Assembly: GCA_918026815.1 (NCBI GenBank)
Contig: CAKJVC010000088.1
Location: 1,178,001-1,242,000, forward strand
Length of the DNA stretch: 64,000 nt
Origin: Chalara sp. BL73
Lineage: Eukaryota > Ascomycota > Leotiomycetes > Helotiales
Direction of reading: 5' to 3'
In this document: one piece after another, positions 51,643 through 62,539 of the stretch
Layout of the letters: each line of letters begins with the position of its first letter
How positions within the stretch are numbered: the stretch's first letter is position 1
Notes under the pieces: model-generated
The model's input: only the letters and a program-made list of their open reading frames with translations
What the model was told of the DNA's origin: nothing
Database searches by the model: none
Made by a program: the position numbers and the translations under genes

Positions 51643-53014
51643 TCATGAATTGACAGCCGAAACCTCCCACGTTAGATCCTTCTTAATAATCATTCTCTGG
51701 CTTTCACTGCTCCCAACGCTTGCGTTATCTGCTCTCGTATTGGATCCCCCCTGCTCTGTACCCGGCTCTTTGGCCGACTTCGACCATACACGGTACTTAT
51801 ATTCATCACCCTTTCCTTTCGGCCTGAAGCTCGTGAGCTGGTAGCTGCCAGGCTGCATCGAGTCATCCGTGATATTCCCATAACTACTTCCATAAGCTGT
51901 CCCATAGCCGCTTGCTGATTTTGTGCCGTAGTTTGTTGCCAGACTCTTGATGAATGGTCGTAGGCTTGGGGTGATGGCTGCCATGATGGAGTAGCAAAGC
52001 TCGGCTTGCGTCCACACGATGAACCTGTCTTGGAGGAGTGTGGGATTCGTGGTCAGGCCATCAGCATTGAAGGTTTTGAGACGGTAAACTATGGCAACAA
52101 TCATTCTGTACTGATTAGCAGTTGTTTATATTTGAAACGATTCAACCACTCACGGAAGACGCATCGCAAATGCGAAAACCACCGTGAGTTTGGTTTCCAG
52201 CGATGTCTGCAGGCCATAGACAAGATATACCGTCAGGGCAACTAAGCCGAGCTCGAAACCAATATCAAACGCAGATATTATCTTCCATCTCAAGAACTAC
52301 AGAGAGTTAGCCTTCAGCTTCATGGAAGTGTGTAGGGAGATATTGTCGTACCACCCCTGGGCACTTTTGTTGAATTAAAATCCATGGGCGAGCCAGATCG
52401 CATTGCAGCGCAAGGGCAAACGTCGAGGCAACCGTCCAAACTGCTATCAAAGCAACGATTGTATAGAATGCCTGTCGATGCTGTTTCTGAGGCGTCAAGC
52501 GCAAAAGAAGAAATGCCACAGAGACTTTGGAAAGCCCAAGAGATAATATGAAAAATAGAGTACTGGTATAGTACATCTAACCATGCGTTAATGGGATGTA
52601 AACGTTATTGCTAAGCCGACTTGAGCCTTACCCGTTGGATCCTATCACGATCCTCATTTAGCACTAACTCTATCGATTTCCCAAGGCCTGCGGAAACTGC
52701 TCCAAGTATGATTGAAGATTGAACGACTGCGAAAATCTGGTGGAGGGTCAGTTCGCGGATACAGACGCAAGTGGCTTGTGTGAGTGGCTGATTCAGACTG
52801 AGAAACATACAGTTGATGTGGCTAAAAATGCTTCATCGAACTCAACTCTCGAGCTAATCGACCATCGGATGAAGATCTTGATGGCACTGAAGAGCAAGAT
52901 CAAAGACAGTCCAAGTGCTGTCGCAATGATGATCCAAGCTGAGTGATCGGTATCCGTCACTACCGCGAAGGGTGGATATTGTCCAGGCGGAACAACTGGA
53001 CCTGCTGTTGACAT
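51643..53014 (-). CDS. fungal rhodopsin-domain (PTH11/SatP-like) seven-helix membrane protein
   Basis: Five exons (53014-52811, 52736-52632, 52576-52352, 52296-52154, 52105-51643; introns 48-74 nt) join to 379 residues. Helices in order: an N-terminal one after a short extracellular-like lead (SAWIIIATALGLSLILLFSA), a second in FAVVQSSIILGAVSAGLG, the third in YYTSTLFFILSLGLSKVSVAF, the family's LSK/LRLTP motif, the fourth in FYTIVALIAVWTVASTF, the conserved QC..ARPW, the fifth after FLRWKIISAFDIGFEL, a sixth (TVVFAFAMRLP..) and a seventh in QAELCYSIMAAITPSLRPF. This is the layout of the large fungal 'rhodopsin domain' family of plasma-membrane proteins, some of which are PTH11-like receptors in plant infection. 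It does not bind retinal as far as the family is known. The tail is Ser/Lys-rich, cytoplasmic. Confidence 0.85.
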
Positions 53015-54912
53015 GATCGCCTGTGAGATTTTCTCGATTTAGGGCATCGCCAGAAAAGCGGACATCCAGGTCGATATGTACACAGCGAGGCCTCTCGTCG
53101 CCTCATGGATGCAGATGAAACTCCGTACAATCAAGATTTGCTTTTGAGCTAATATGGCCTGGAGGGTGATTGTTTTTTCGTCCCAGTAGGAGTAAGCACA
53201 ACAGGCTAGATCCCAACCTCAAGCAACATTACTTACGAACTCCCCTGGCTGCTTCACCCTGGTCGGATCTTTCAAAGGGGGATTTATATTTAAGCTTTCC
53301 AGAAAGGATTAAGGCATCACTCGGAAGGCTGGTGATACAACTTGCGGCTGGAGAGCTATTGGTAAGCTCTTAGAAAGGCTCATTTAGCAGAATCCTTTCC
53401 AGAATGTCTACCTTGGTAATACCCCCTGAAATGACCCATCTACCGAAGCCATATCACCTATTGATTCTCTGTTCCAGGGAGAATTTTAGGTAGAATCAAC
53501 CAATCTCCGTGCCGTCAAGCTCTATCTGAAGTATCTACAGTAACGGTGTAAAACAAAGGGTCCAGCATGCTATCATGCCGTCCCGTCTCTTGCCTGTCTC
53601 TGTTTCTGTCTGCCTACAGTACTCCCCTCCAAGCCACCAAATCCACCAATCAAGCCAAGACTCTGGCCATGTTCAAACTTGCCCATCTCGTTTTCCGGGG
53701 AATGCTTTCCGAGCCCTTGTCAACCCGGAAGACACCGCTAGCGAGCTGGTGACGAATTAAAACTGGCCCGCATGCGAGTATAAGCTTCTGAATGGGTGGG
53801 CTGGGACCGGGCCGGAACCCTGGAGCATTATTAGCGAGGCATACAGCCCCAGCCCTTCCGCAACATGAACCCATTACTCAAGATATAACTACATACAGGC
53901 TTCACACGGGAACCGTGGGGGGGGATTTGTGTTCCCAAGGTCTTGTCCATATGCCGAAACTCGAGTTTCCTGCAAGATACAACCCGCTATCCAATCAAAT
54001 GCTCGAAGCGGTCGAAATCCAATAGAACGTTTCCTCCGGCTGCAGGAGCGTCACATTGGATTGGCACCTCGGAACAAATCCCAATCCTTCCGTTTCAAAA
54101 TAAAAAATAAAAAATTCACATTCGAAAAAAAGAAAACAGATGGCATGATTTGTTGCACAAAATGCCTCAGAGGATCCCCAGTATCTTTGCTTGTTCAGTA
54201 TTTGAAAAGCAATACCGCCAAGTATAGAGCGTATTTGGATGATGATGCTAACGCATCAATCGTGATCACGCAGCTGAATTTTGGCATGCTTATCTTCTCA
54301 AAATTATGGTATACAATGGTGCCATCCCACACAGAATGTGATCTCTCCCCCCGCTCTCAAATACCATGCCAGTAGCATCATTGGATACCGACGATAAGGT
54401 ACTGGGTCCAGGGTGCAGAAACTCGAAAGGGCTGGACCACAAATGGTCCACGCAGCCCGAAACTTGATGCCTTTCCCATGCCGCCTTTTTTGCCTTGCCC
54501 AGGCATAATATTGACGGCTGCGAAAAGATAAACAAAAGGATCTTGACATCAACATCGCTTAAGTCGCTTATGTTGAATTCTGATAGGGCACAGCGACGGG
54601 TAGAAGACGGGTTAGAAAGTGTAAATATTCATGGGATGTCGCGTCGCGGGTTTTGGAAAGACCATCTGATAATGTAACATTGACAGACAGGGTTCCTAGG
54701 CGAATCGGTCGAACTTGTCCAAGCTCGCGTCCTATTGCCAGGTATGCTACCGCTAGCAGGGTTTCCTACATGATGTAGACAAACATGCTCCGTACTTAAT
54801 GTGCATGTTTATGAACCAGCTAGCTGTGGCCATTTCCTTGCCTAAGCTGTATCCTGCTGTGCACCCCTTCTCCCCATCCTTCACATTCTCCAAATTTCAT
54901 TCTTCTTCAAAC
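53015..54912. other. 1.9-kb gap
   Basis: Holds divergent promoters. Frames at 53929-54375 (plus) and 54290-54555 (minus) overlap and show no motif. Nothing supported. Confidence 0.45.
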
Positions 54913-56776
54913 ATGGATTCGTCGAAGGAAGAGATGGGCGTTACGGAGCAGCATGTTGCCCACAATGCTCAGGCAAGCGACAAAGACGTTGATGAGTATG
55001 AGCTTCCTGCGAGATACAGAGGGACGGAGGCGGATAAGAGGGATATGTTGACGTTGGGGAAGAAGCAAGTGTTGCGGGTATGTGTCTCCAAGCAATCTAT
55101 GAGGAATGGTTAATTGACTATATCCAGCGCAACTTCAAGTTCATCACCATGCTAGGCTTTGCAAGCACAGTCATGGCTAGTTGGGAGCTAATGCTACCGT
55201 AAGTATTTCTTTCGCGCTTCGTAGAGAGTAATTGATCGAAGCCTTCATATATATGGCTGACAATGACATAGCTTATTCTACTTTGTTCTGTACGACGGAG
55301 GACCACCAGATTTGTTCTGGGGTTTCATCGTTGTTGCGATCGGCATGAGCTTGGTGTATGCAAGTATTGCGGAGATGGCGAGCATGTCTCCCACTGCAGG
55401 TGGACAATACCACTGGGTATCAGAATTTGCCCCACCAAAGGCTCAGAAAATTCTCAGCTACACTGTTGGTACGTATCTCCTAAACTCTTCAATTTCGCTC
55501 GCTAACCATGCGTAGGCTGGCTCTCCGCAATTGGGTGGCAGGTCTACCTTGCGGGTGTTTGCTTTATGGTAGGAACCATTATCCAAGGACTGATAGCTCT
55601 GAATGTGGAGGGCTATGAGTGGAAGCAGTGGCACGGTACACTTTTGACAATTGCTGTCATCGTTTTCTCGATCGCCTTCAACACCGTGTTGGCTTCTCGA
55701 TTACCTTTGATTGAAGGAATTGTCTTGATTCTCCACTTGGCAGGTTTCTTTGCCATAACCATCCCTCTATGGGTCATGGCTCCTCGTGCACACCCACGAA
55801 TCCTCCTTGAATTCACGAACAACGGCGGCTGGTCGAGCACTGGATTATCCGCTATGGTTGGCTTGATCAGTCCGTTGAGTGTGCTTATAGGATATGACTG
55901 TTCGGTGCATATGTGTAAGTTTACCGCTTCCCACCAGACTATCTCAAACTAACGAAGGACTATACATTCAGCTGAAGAAATCCAAGATGCATCAATCACC
56001 TTGCCCAAAGCGATAATGTGGTCTGTGATCCCAAATGCAGTCCTTGGTTTCCTCATGGCAGTAACCATAATCTTCACACTTGGAGACGTCGACAGCGTCC
56101 TCCACACAGCTACATTCCAGCCCTTTATCCAGCTCTTCTACAATGCTACCGGAAGCTACGCCGCAACGAATGCAATGACCTCCATAGTCATTATCTTGCT
56201 CGTCTCGTGCTGCATCAGCGAAGTAGCAACCGCGTCCCGACAGATATGGTCATTTGCTCGAGACCGTGGGCTGCCCGGCTCGCTCTGGTTAGCAAAAGTA
56301 AGTCAACCTTTAAACCCAGAGAACCATCATTGACTTGACAGGTGACTCCTCGCTATAATATCCCTCTTCGCGCTGTTTTCGTGTCACTCCTCGTCAGCTC
56401 CCTCCTGTCCCTAATCAACCTCGGCTCCTCCGTTGCGCTTAATGCCATCAACTCGCTCGGAGGTGTCTCCATCCTTTCATCCTACTACGTGACTATCTCC
56501 TGCCTCATCTGGAGACGTCTGAAGGGGGCGCCTCTTCCTCCACGCCGTTGGTCCTTAGGCAGATTTGGCCTAGCGATCAATATTGCGGCTCTTGTGTTCT
56601 TGACACCGTTGTGGTTCTTTGCGTTCTGGCCGCTTGCTACGCCGGTGACTGCTGCGACGATGAATTGGTCGAGTACTATGTTTGTCTCTACTATCACTTT
56701 TGCGTTGATCTATTATGCAGTGAGGGCGAAAAATGTGTATATTGGACCTGTGAGCCATATCAAGAGGGATGACTAG
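54913..56776 (+). CDS. amino-acid/GABA permease of the APC superfamily
   Basis: Six exons (54913-55077, 55128-55198, 55272-55468, 55516-55914, 55972-56297, 56342-56776; introns 44-73 nt) give 530 residues. The N-terminal ~55 residues are soluble and acidic. The membrane core starts RNFKFITMLGFASTVMASWE (the family G[FS] unwound helix 1) and has about 12 helices. Diagnostic blocks: GGPPDLFWGFIVV, SMSPTAGGQYHWVSEFAPPK, the GYDCSVHMSEEI helix-6/loop signature, and ATASRQIWSFARDRGLP. These match fungal Uga4-type GABA and Can-related permeases that import amino acids or GABA with protons; the substrate is not readable from sequence. All splice junctions preserve frame and motifs. Plasma membrane. 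Confidence 0.93.
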
Positions 56777-57290
56777 GGAATGATATACAGAACAAGATGA
56801 TGTAGATAGAATACAAATCTTCGTAGTTTGGTATACATATCAGTCATCATAGGCGTAGAAAGCTTGCAGATATATCTGACAAGCATAAGATCTCCAGAGC
56901 GGTTTCGCGGTCGTGACAGCTTTCTGCCTCCAAACGTACTTCCCAACTCTCACCCAAAGAAAGGCAAGAATTTGCTTTTGTTACATTGCCGAATCGGGCC
57001 AATAGAGGACCCTCCAAATAGCTTGCATACCAGCTAAAAATCAATGCATAACCTACCCCTGTTCAAATGCATCCGCACGCCTGCACCTCTGGCAGCCCTG
57101 CCCCCTCTTCCCCTCTACGTCCGACTTGGCCTGTATGATGTATCTAGCATGATCCCCGTGCGAATCATGCACCACCACTCGAAAGTTTCAATGGGCTCCT
57201 ACCACAGCTAAAATACTCAGCTGAGGTTGCACAAATCATTTTGGACTTTAGTCAAATGGTAGAGAGAAAGGAAAATATCTGAACCTTCCA
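56777..57290. other. intergenic
   Basis: 3' region of the permease gene and promoter of the methyltransferase gene; no feature recognised. Confidence 0.5.
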
Positions 57291-58028
57291 ATGTCAACCA
57301 CCACCTCACTCGCGGGCCTCGAAACCTTCGACGCGCTGAACATCGAGTACGAAAACGCATACAAAGACAACCCGTTCAAAAAGGAATGCGTCTCGTACGC
57401 AATCTCCCTCCTCAAGCCCGGCGTCCGGGTGCTGGATGTTGGATGCGGGACAGGCGTCCCTGTCTCAGCCATGTTGTCCGGCGCAGGCCTCGACGTCGTG
57501 GGCTTCGACATCTCGCCCAAGATGGTGCAACACGCGCAAACTTCCGTTCCTAACGGGAGCTTCTCAGTGTCGGATATGTTGAACTACGACGTGGAGGCGC
57601 GAGGAGAGTTTGATGGCGTCTTCATGATCTTCGCGCACCTCCAGTTCTCCTACGCCGATTTCCACTTCGCCGCTTACCGCTTTGCGCGCGCTCTCGCGCC
57701 GTCCGGCCTCTTTGTTATTGGGCAGATGCCGCTCGATTCCTATGTCGCGCCTGATGACCCTGCTTTAGACGAGGAGAAGGTTTATGTCGAGGATTATCCG
57801 GCGCCGTTCATGGGCGAGATGTTACCGACATTCATGGTTAGCGCGGAGGGGCAGCGGGAAATTTTGCGAAGCATGGGCTTGGAGATTGTATGGGAGGGGG
57901 GAGGGAGTTTTCTGCCAACGGATAAGAGATGTGTGCCGGAGGAGCAGCAGTATATTGTAGCAAGGAGGGTTGGTCAGACCGAGATTCAGAAGCCATCGCC
58001 ATTACCGAAAGTTAGAAATAGCAAATAG
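57291..58028 (+). CDS. class I SAM-dependent methyltransferase
   Basis: Single exon, 245 residues, starting at ATG 57291. The SAM-binding motif I VLDVGCGTG is at 47-55; motif II (VVGFDIS) follows at ~70, with an acidic residue at the end of a beta strand. A later Asp (FDGVFMIF) and hydrophobic strand blocks complete the Rossmann-like core of Methyltransf_11/25-type enzymes. There is no substrate-defining domain, so the acceptor is unknown (small molecule is the common case). It is GC-richer than the flanking AT-rich DNA. No biosynthetic core enzyme (PKS, NRPS, terpene cyclase) lies within the window, so a secondary-metabolite cluster is not indicated. Confidence 0.88.
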   Translation: MSTTTSLAGLETFDALNIEYENAYKDNPFKKECVSYAISLLKPGVRVLDVGCGTGVPVSAMLSGAGLDVVGFDISPKMVQHAQTSVPNGSFSVSDMLNYDVEARGEFDGVFMIFAHLQFSYADFHFAAYRFARALAPSGLFVIGQMPLDSYVAPDDPALDEEKVYVEDYPAPFMGEMLPTFMVSAEGQREILRSMGLEIVWEGGGSFLPTDKRCVPEEQQYIVARRVGQTEIQKPSPLPKVRNSK

Positions 58029-58310
58029 AGAGCAGACTGAAACACTTGATCAGATAACTAAGTTAACGGTTTTTATACTCAATCCTAGGGAGTTGCAGAT
58101 CCTTAACATGATACTGAGCAGACCGCAAGTGCAAATCTGCCAATCATAAGTAGAGCTTTAGAGTTCAGAATTAGACTTTGACGGTAGAAATTGCATCCTT
58201 TTTTAACCTAACCAGTTGTGATCTAGGAAGCTTGCCGTCCTGCCAGGCATTGCTTCGAATTCATTCTCAAATCTGAGACAATGTATTTCTTCCGTTGTAA
58301 CGGCAGAGCG

Positions 58311-58772
58311 TTATCGACACCATGCGGCCACTTCATTCAATTCCTCCGAATATATGCGCTTGCCAAGATAGGACTCGCTTGATGAGCATGGCTGAAAGTG
58401 CGAAAGCATACGACGTATTTCTAGGATGTCTTTGCCAGTAAGAATGATGACGAAGGCTCGTGTGTGATCGGTTGATATGAAACACGCTTGTCTAGTGACC
58501 CAAAGAGGGTTGAGCGGGAAACTGGTTAACAATTCATTGCGTATTCTCATAGCTCGCCAGCAATATCCCAAGATTTTGCAGCCATAAGTCTCTGTACATT
58601 TGATTGAGATTCCCAAGCAAATGCCCACCGTTATAAGAGATTTGGGAATTATAATCGGAGGGTTTGCGCATCTGTTGATATGAGCATATGTTGGGTGAAA
58701 GGGCATTTTCAGGCATGCTTGCCGGGCGTTATCAAGAAATGAGTCAACTAAATTCCTCGTTGGAAAGGTCAT
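58311..58772 (-). CDS. unassigned open frame, 153 residues
   Basis: The frame opens near 58934 without an ATG; the first in-frame ATG is 58772. The chain is Cys-rich and moderately hydrophobic, e.g. FPTRNLVDSFLDNARQ and GICLGISIKCTETYGC. No family recognised. It lies just downstream of the intact HET gene on the same strand, separated from its stop by ~20 bp, which could mean a lost exon of that gene, a read-through relic or chance. Confidence 0.22.
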   Translation of the reverse strand: MTFPTRNLVDSFLDNARQACLKMPFHPTYAHINRCANPPIIIPKSLITVGICLGISIKCTETYGCKILGYCWRAMRIRNELLTSFPLNPLWVTRQACFISTDHTRAFVIILTGKDILEIRRMLSHFQPCSSSESYLGKRIYSEELNEVAAWCR

Positions 58773-58953
58773 ATCAGGGAGACCAGAGTCGAATATGGAG
58801 ATAAGTGCCAGCCGCGCGTCACAATAGAATTTAACACCACAATCATCCAAACAGATGCCATCAATGCAGCCCAGCACATCCGTGTGCCTTTGAGAGAAAA
58901 CCAGCTCGATTTCATTTCTACTAGGATGCGCCACTCCGATTGCTCATATCATT

Positions 58954-60791
58954 TCATATGATATGGAAAGCTTCCTTGATTAGTTCTCCCTTCTCCATCA
59001 TCCTTACAGCCTCCCCATTCATGAAACCATAAAAGTAGCATTCGCCAACAAGAACGTAATGGTCGCCACTAGGTCTTAGGCAAAAAGGAGTGGTTCCTCC
59101 AAACAAAACGCAGACGATGTCTCCTTCAGCAACGTGAGAACCGAGCCCCCAATAGCCCTTTTTGGTTCGGAAAAATGATCGGTTCGAGGAGACGACGGAC
59201 ATGCCACTTAGCCACGCGAAAGCATCTCCGCCTACGGATGCTTCCCTGATAGTGTCATCGACCAAGATTGTATGCCCATATGTTCGAACCAAAAACGCCG
59301 CTCCATGCCGGAGCCATGTATCCGTCTGTAAGTCGTGGTACTGCATCTGGGGCCGCATGGTACGAAGTGCATGCAAGGCGCAACCAGCCGAGAGCGTCTG
59401 ACAGAAAGCTAAGACAGCACTTTCGCCATTAGGATATCGATGCCGAAGCGAGAATTCATTGAATCCGCAGATTTTGCGCCAGATAATTCCCAGGTCTTTC
59501 CGTAGTAATCTAACATCATCAAAATCAACGGCGGACCTAGTGATAACGTTTGAGACATCTTCAACAATGTCAATTCTAACTCCTTCGAGTATCAACCCTT
59601 GCCGGTCGTTCAGAATTGTCAGGTCCCGCATGGAATTCTTCGAGGCGTTGAAGAAAGTGCCTCGGTGGCCGATAAGATGCTGAGAAGAGCCATTGGCCCA
59701 GTCAGGAGCCCAAGATGGCAATTTGATACGATCTAAATATCCAATTTAGCCAAAGATCTTTGTGATAACCTAGTACTGTGAAACTTACTGCCTGTGCCAT
59801 GCTGAACTGCGTTGAGGGTTTCAAGCGTTGGATAGTCCTGAAGAGTTCGAATGGCAACCTCGAAGGATATTTCAGTGGTAGTTTTGGAATAGTCTGCAAC
59901 CATGATGAGGTCTCCGGATTTCAGACGAGCAGAATAATGTCCAAGCAACGAGAAGATTCTGTCGCGAGGATCAGTGGATTGACGACCACGGTATCGATGT
60001 AATTGATAGATAAAGCTATTCCGTGGGTTGGACCTAGTCACGTTGCTTTCTACAAATCTGCGGTTCAGAAATGAGATCTGCTGAGCAGGCATATCAAACC
60101 GAAAACGCAATGGAGTATGATATCTCTCGAATTTCTTGGACACAAACAACAGCGTATCCCAGTCAATGGAAGCCTCTCCCCAAAAAAGCTCCATTGGCAC
60201 TCCGGTTCCTGCCTCCTGACCAATCCAGACACGAGTTAGCCATGGATGGCGATAAAGAACTCCAAGTGGTCGCCATTCTGAGGCAGGAAACTCATTTAAT
60301 CTCTCTTCCTGATCAGCAGTAAACTGCTGCAACTGGTCATCATCTTGAAATGCCACATTAAGGCACTCTATCATGTCAAAAGCAGGTGCCGCATACTCTT
60401 CGTCATCCCTGCCCAACCAAGCTAGTACCTTGGTAGTGTTTTTGTATATGGCATTCATTAATTGTACCTGCTTACTTCTCTCAACAGGATCGTCTTGATT
60501 GATACAGATTTGGTCTGCCCATAGCCACCGGGGATGAGAGTCATCTCGAAGTCTTCGTAACGCGTTGCTCAGGCTTTGGGTGAGCGCTAAGAGCTTTCCG
60601 TTGCAGATAATCTGCTCGCAACGCGTTGCATCGCCCCAGACATAGGATATTGCTTCGTAATTCGACTTTGTATCTAGGGTCACGAATATGAGCTCTCCAA
60701 CCAGTTCATCGCTTGGTTTTCCTGGGAGGAGCTTGAGGACTCGGAACGTCTTCTCGTCTGGGATAGGAACATATTGGTAAGCCTCTGTCAT
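58954..60791 (-). CDS. HET-domain (heterokaryon incompatibility) protein
   Basis: Two exons (60791-59789, 59732-58954; 56-nt intron) give 593 residues. The HET domain spans ~44-190: YEAISYVWGDATR, then RRLRDDSHPRWLWADQICIN (the WxDxxCINQ signature), and LAWLGRDDEEY. After it come the C-terminal regions usual for this class, including RDRIFSLLGHY, LPSWAPDWANG and, near the end, a GDHYVLVGECYFYGF block. HET proteins in Podospora and Neurospora trigger cell death when unlike alleles meet; this one has no known partner. It is the only HET copy here with an open frame throughout. Two decayed relatives lie to its right. Confidence 0.9.
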
Positions 60792-61299
60792 TCTCCTTCA
60801 TGACAAGAATCCACACTCAAACCCCACTTCGGGAAATACAAGTCCTTTCTTGCAATGCAACAAAGAATTGAGAGAATGGGATGATGACGCTGGCAGATCC
60901 CCATATTTCTTCGCTTAGCGCGGACGCTAGGGCATGTTGCCCCTGATGGAAAGGAGTGTAAGGCACATGAGGCGCAGCACACCAGGGTACGTATTCACAA
61001 CGTCATAGCTCAGCTTAGGCATCCTTCAACGTATGTGATGGTAGTTATAGTTTATAGATATGCATATAACGAATTTTCTCATTTACATATCACACTAAGC
61101 ACCGTATCGTTTAGTCATCCATCGTGGAACTCTGTTACTCCGGTAGATCTGAACGATTTGATGCACCAGCTACTCAGGACTATGACCTCGAACTCTGTAA
61201 ATTTTGCTTCAGAACGCTAAAAACCCTTTCAGGATTTAGAAATGACAGACTCCCTAGATCGTAAATCTCCAGGACGGCTGCTTACCATATCTGTGAGTG
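60792..61299. other. intergenic
   Basis: Promoter side of the intact HET gene; no other feature seen. Confidence 0.45.
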
Positions 61300-61443
61300 A
61301 CGACGTCGTCGGGAAGGCTGAGCTAGGAACACTTTGAAGTTGCCCTTTCTCTATTGCCCTTCCAGCCTCCCCGTCTACGAAAGCCATAAAGTGGCCTCCG
61401 CTAAAACGAACCTAATGGTGATCACCATGTCTCAACCAAACCG
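61300..61443 (-). pseudogene. relic of a HET-gene 3' end
   Basis: Reading the minus strand gives WLRHGDHH, an in-frame TAG, then VRFSGGHFMAFVDGEA and EKGQL. This parallels the C-terminal block of the intact HET protein (LRPSGDHYVLVGECYFYGFMNGEA, EKGEL), residue for residue in spacing. Only this short piece is recognisable; the rest of the gene is gone or too decayed. Evidence is similarity within the window plus the internal stop. Confidence 0.6.
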
Positions 61444-62539
61444 CAGAGGAATACTACTCAGCTAAATATAAAGCAATATGATGTAAATATTATCGCGTAA
61501 ATTAGTTATGATTAAATGAATTAAAGCATTAGTGTTTTCGTAACATGACACAACCTTTGTGATTAACGTACAGTAGTGAGCGAAATCGCCTTCAAGTCCG
61601 AGTACTGAATAATAGCCTTTGCCCCACATTCTGAAGATACACCTAGTGCTATTATGGCTAGCTCCCTGTATTAGCTTGCATCCCCTGCTCTGGGGTAAAT
61701 AATATGTATAGACTTCAAGCCTAAGAATTTTTAAATAATTGGCTCTTCTGTATCATGTGAGCTATGGACCTTTGGCTATTGAATGGGGGTCCGGCACTAA
61801 CCAACAACTCCCCACCTATTTGGCTGACCGAGAGCAAACTTTAGTCGCTTGTAAGAACTGGCTTCCCTTCTTGCACAGCTGCTGAAAGCCTCAAAACTGC
61901 TTACAACCAGGATCCTTAGTCCAGATAGTCGAATGGTGTTGAGCACAAGATGTTACTTCAACCAGCTCTCACAATTATCAACGGGTCTCGCTCAGAAGCT
62001 TGAAAACGTGCTGTACTTTATTTTCAGTCAAATTTCCGCATGTTTAATTACACCAGTGTGATTATAATATCCCACTTTCGGAGACCGTCGGACTCTTTAG
62101 CATCCTCATAGAAATTCTTGTCCAATATGTCCGGCGCATCTATCACGGACTGCTAGCTGCCGTCGTCATTATGACGGCAGAAATAGATATAGAATTCTCC
62201 AACGCGTTAAAATTCCCCTTGGCACTTTCTGTTTTTTTGCAAAATTAGTCCTTGGAAATTATACGAATTATTGATCTCATCTGATTGTTTAATGATAAAC
62301 AAAAGGTAGACTTCGTGCTTGGCCTTTTGCTCCGGATGATCTATATCAAATGGAAAATACTACGGCGCTTCTGTTCTCTTGCCTATGGTCAGTTGAAATT
62401 CAGGCTTTTTCTATGCATTGAATCTGTAATTAGCATACGCTATCTTCATTTCTCACATTGCAGATGCAAGGAAGCAAAAGTGGTCTGGCCAAAAGAGCTC
62501 TGGACTCGCAAGCCCTGACATTCAGATTAGTAACTAAGC
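61444..62539. other. AT-rich gap
   Basis: AT-rich with no supported gene. Contains one perfect short inverted repeat (62157-62180), described separately. Confidence 0.45.
62157..62180. repeat. perfect 8-bp inverted repeat with 8-nt spacer
   Basis: Arms CTGCCGTC and GACGGCAG are exact reverse complements around GTCATTAT. It could be a hairpin, a terminator-like element, a transposon-end relic or chance. No T-run, direct repeat or gene end is attached. Confidence 0.55.

Noticed and set aside
53929..54375. 148-codon plus-strand frame
   Set aside because: Low-complexity lysine stretch, no domain, and overlap with minus-strand frames; lies in intergenic DNA.
57291..58028. Idea that the methyltransferase belongs to a secondary-metabolite cluster
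   Set aside because: No PKS, NRPS, terpene synthase or DMATS gene is present in the window.
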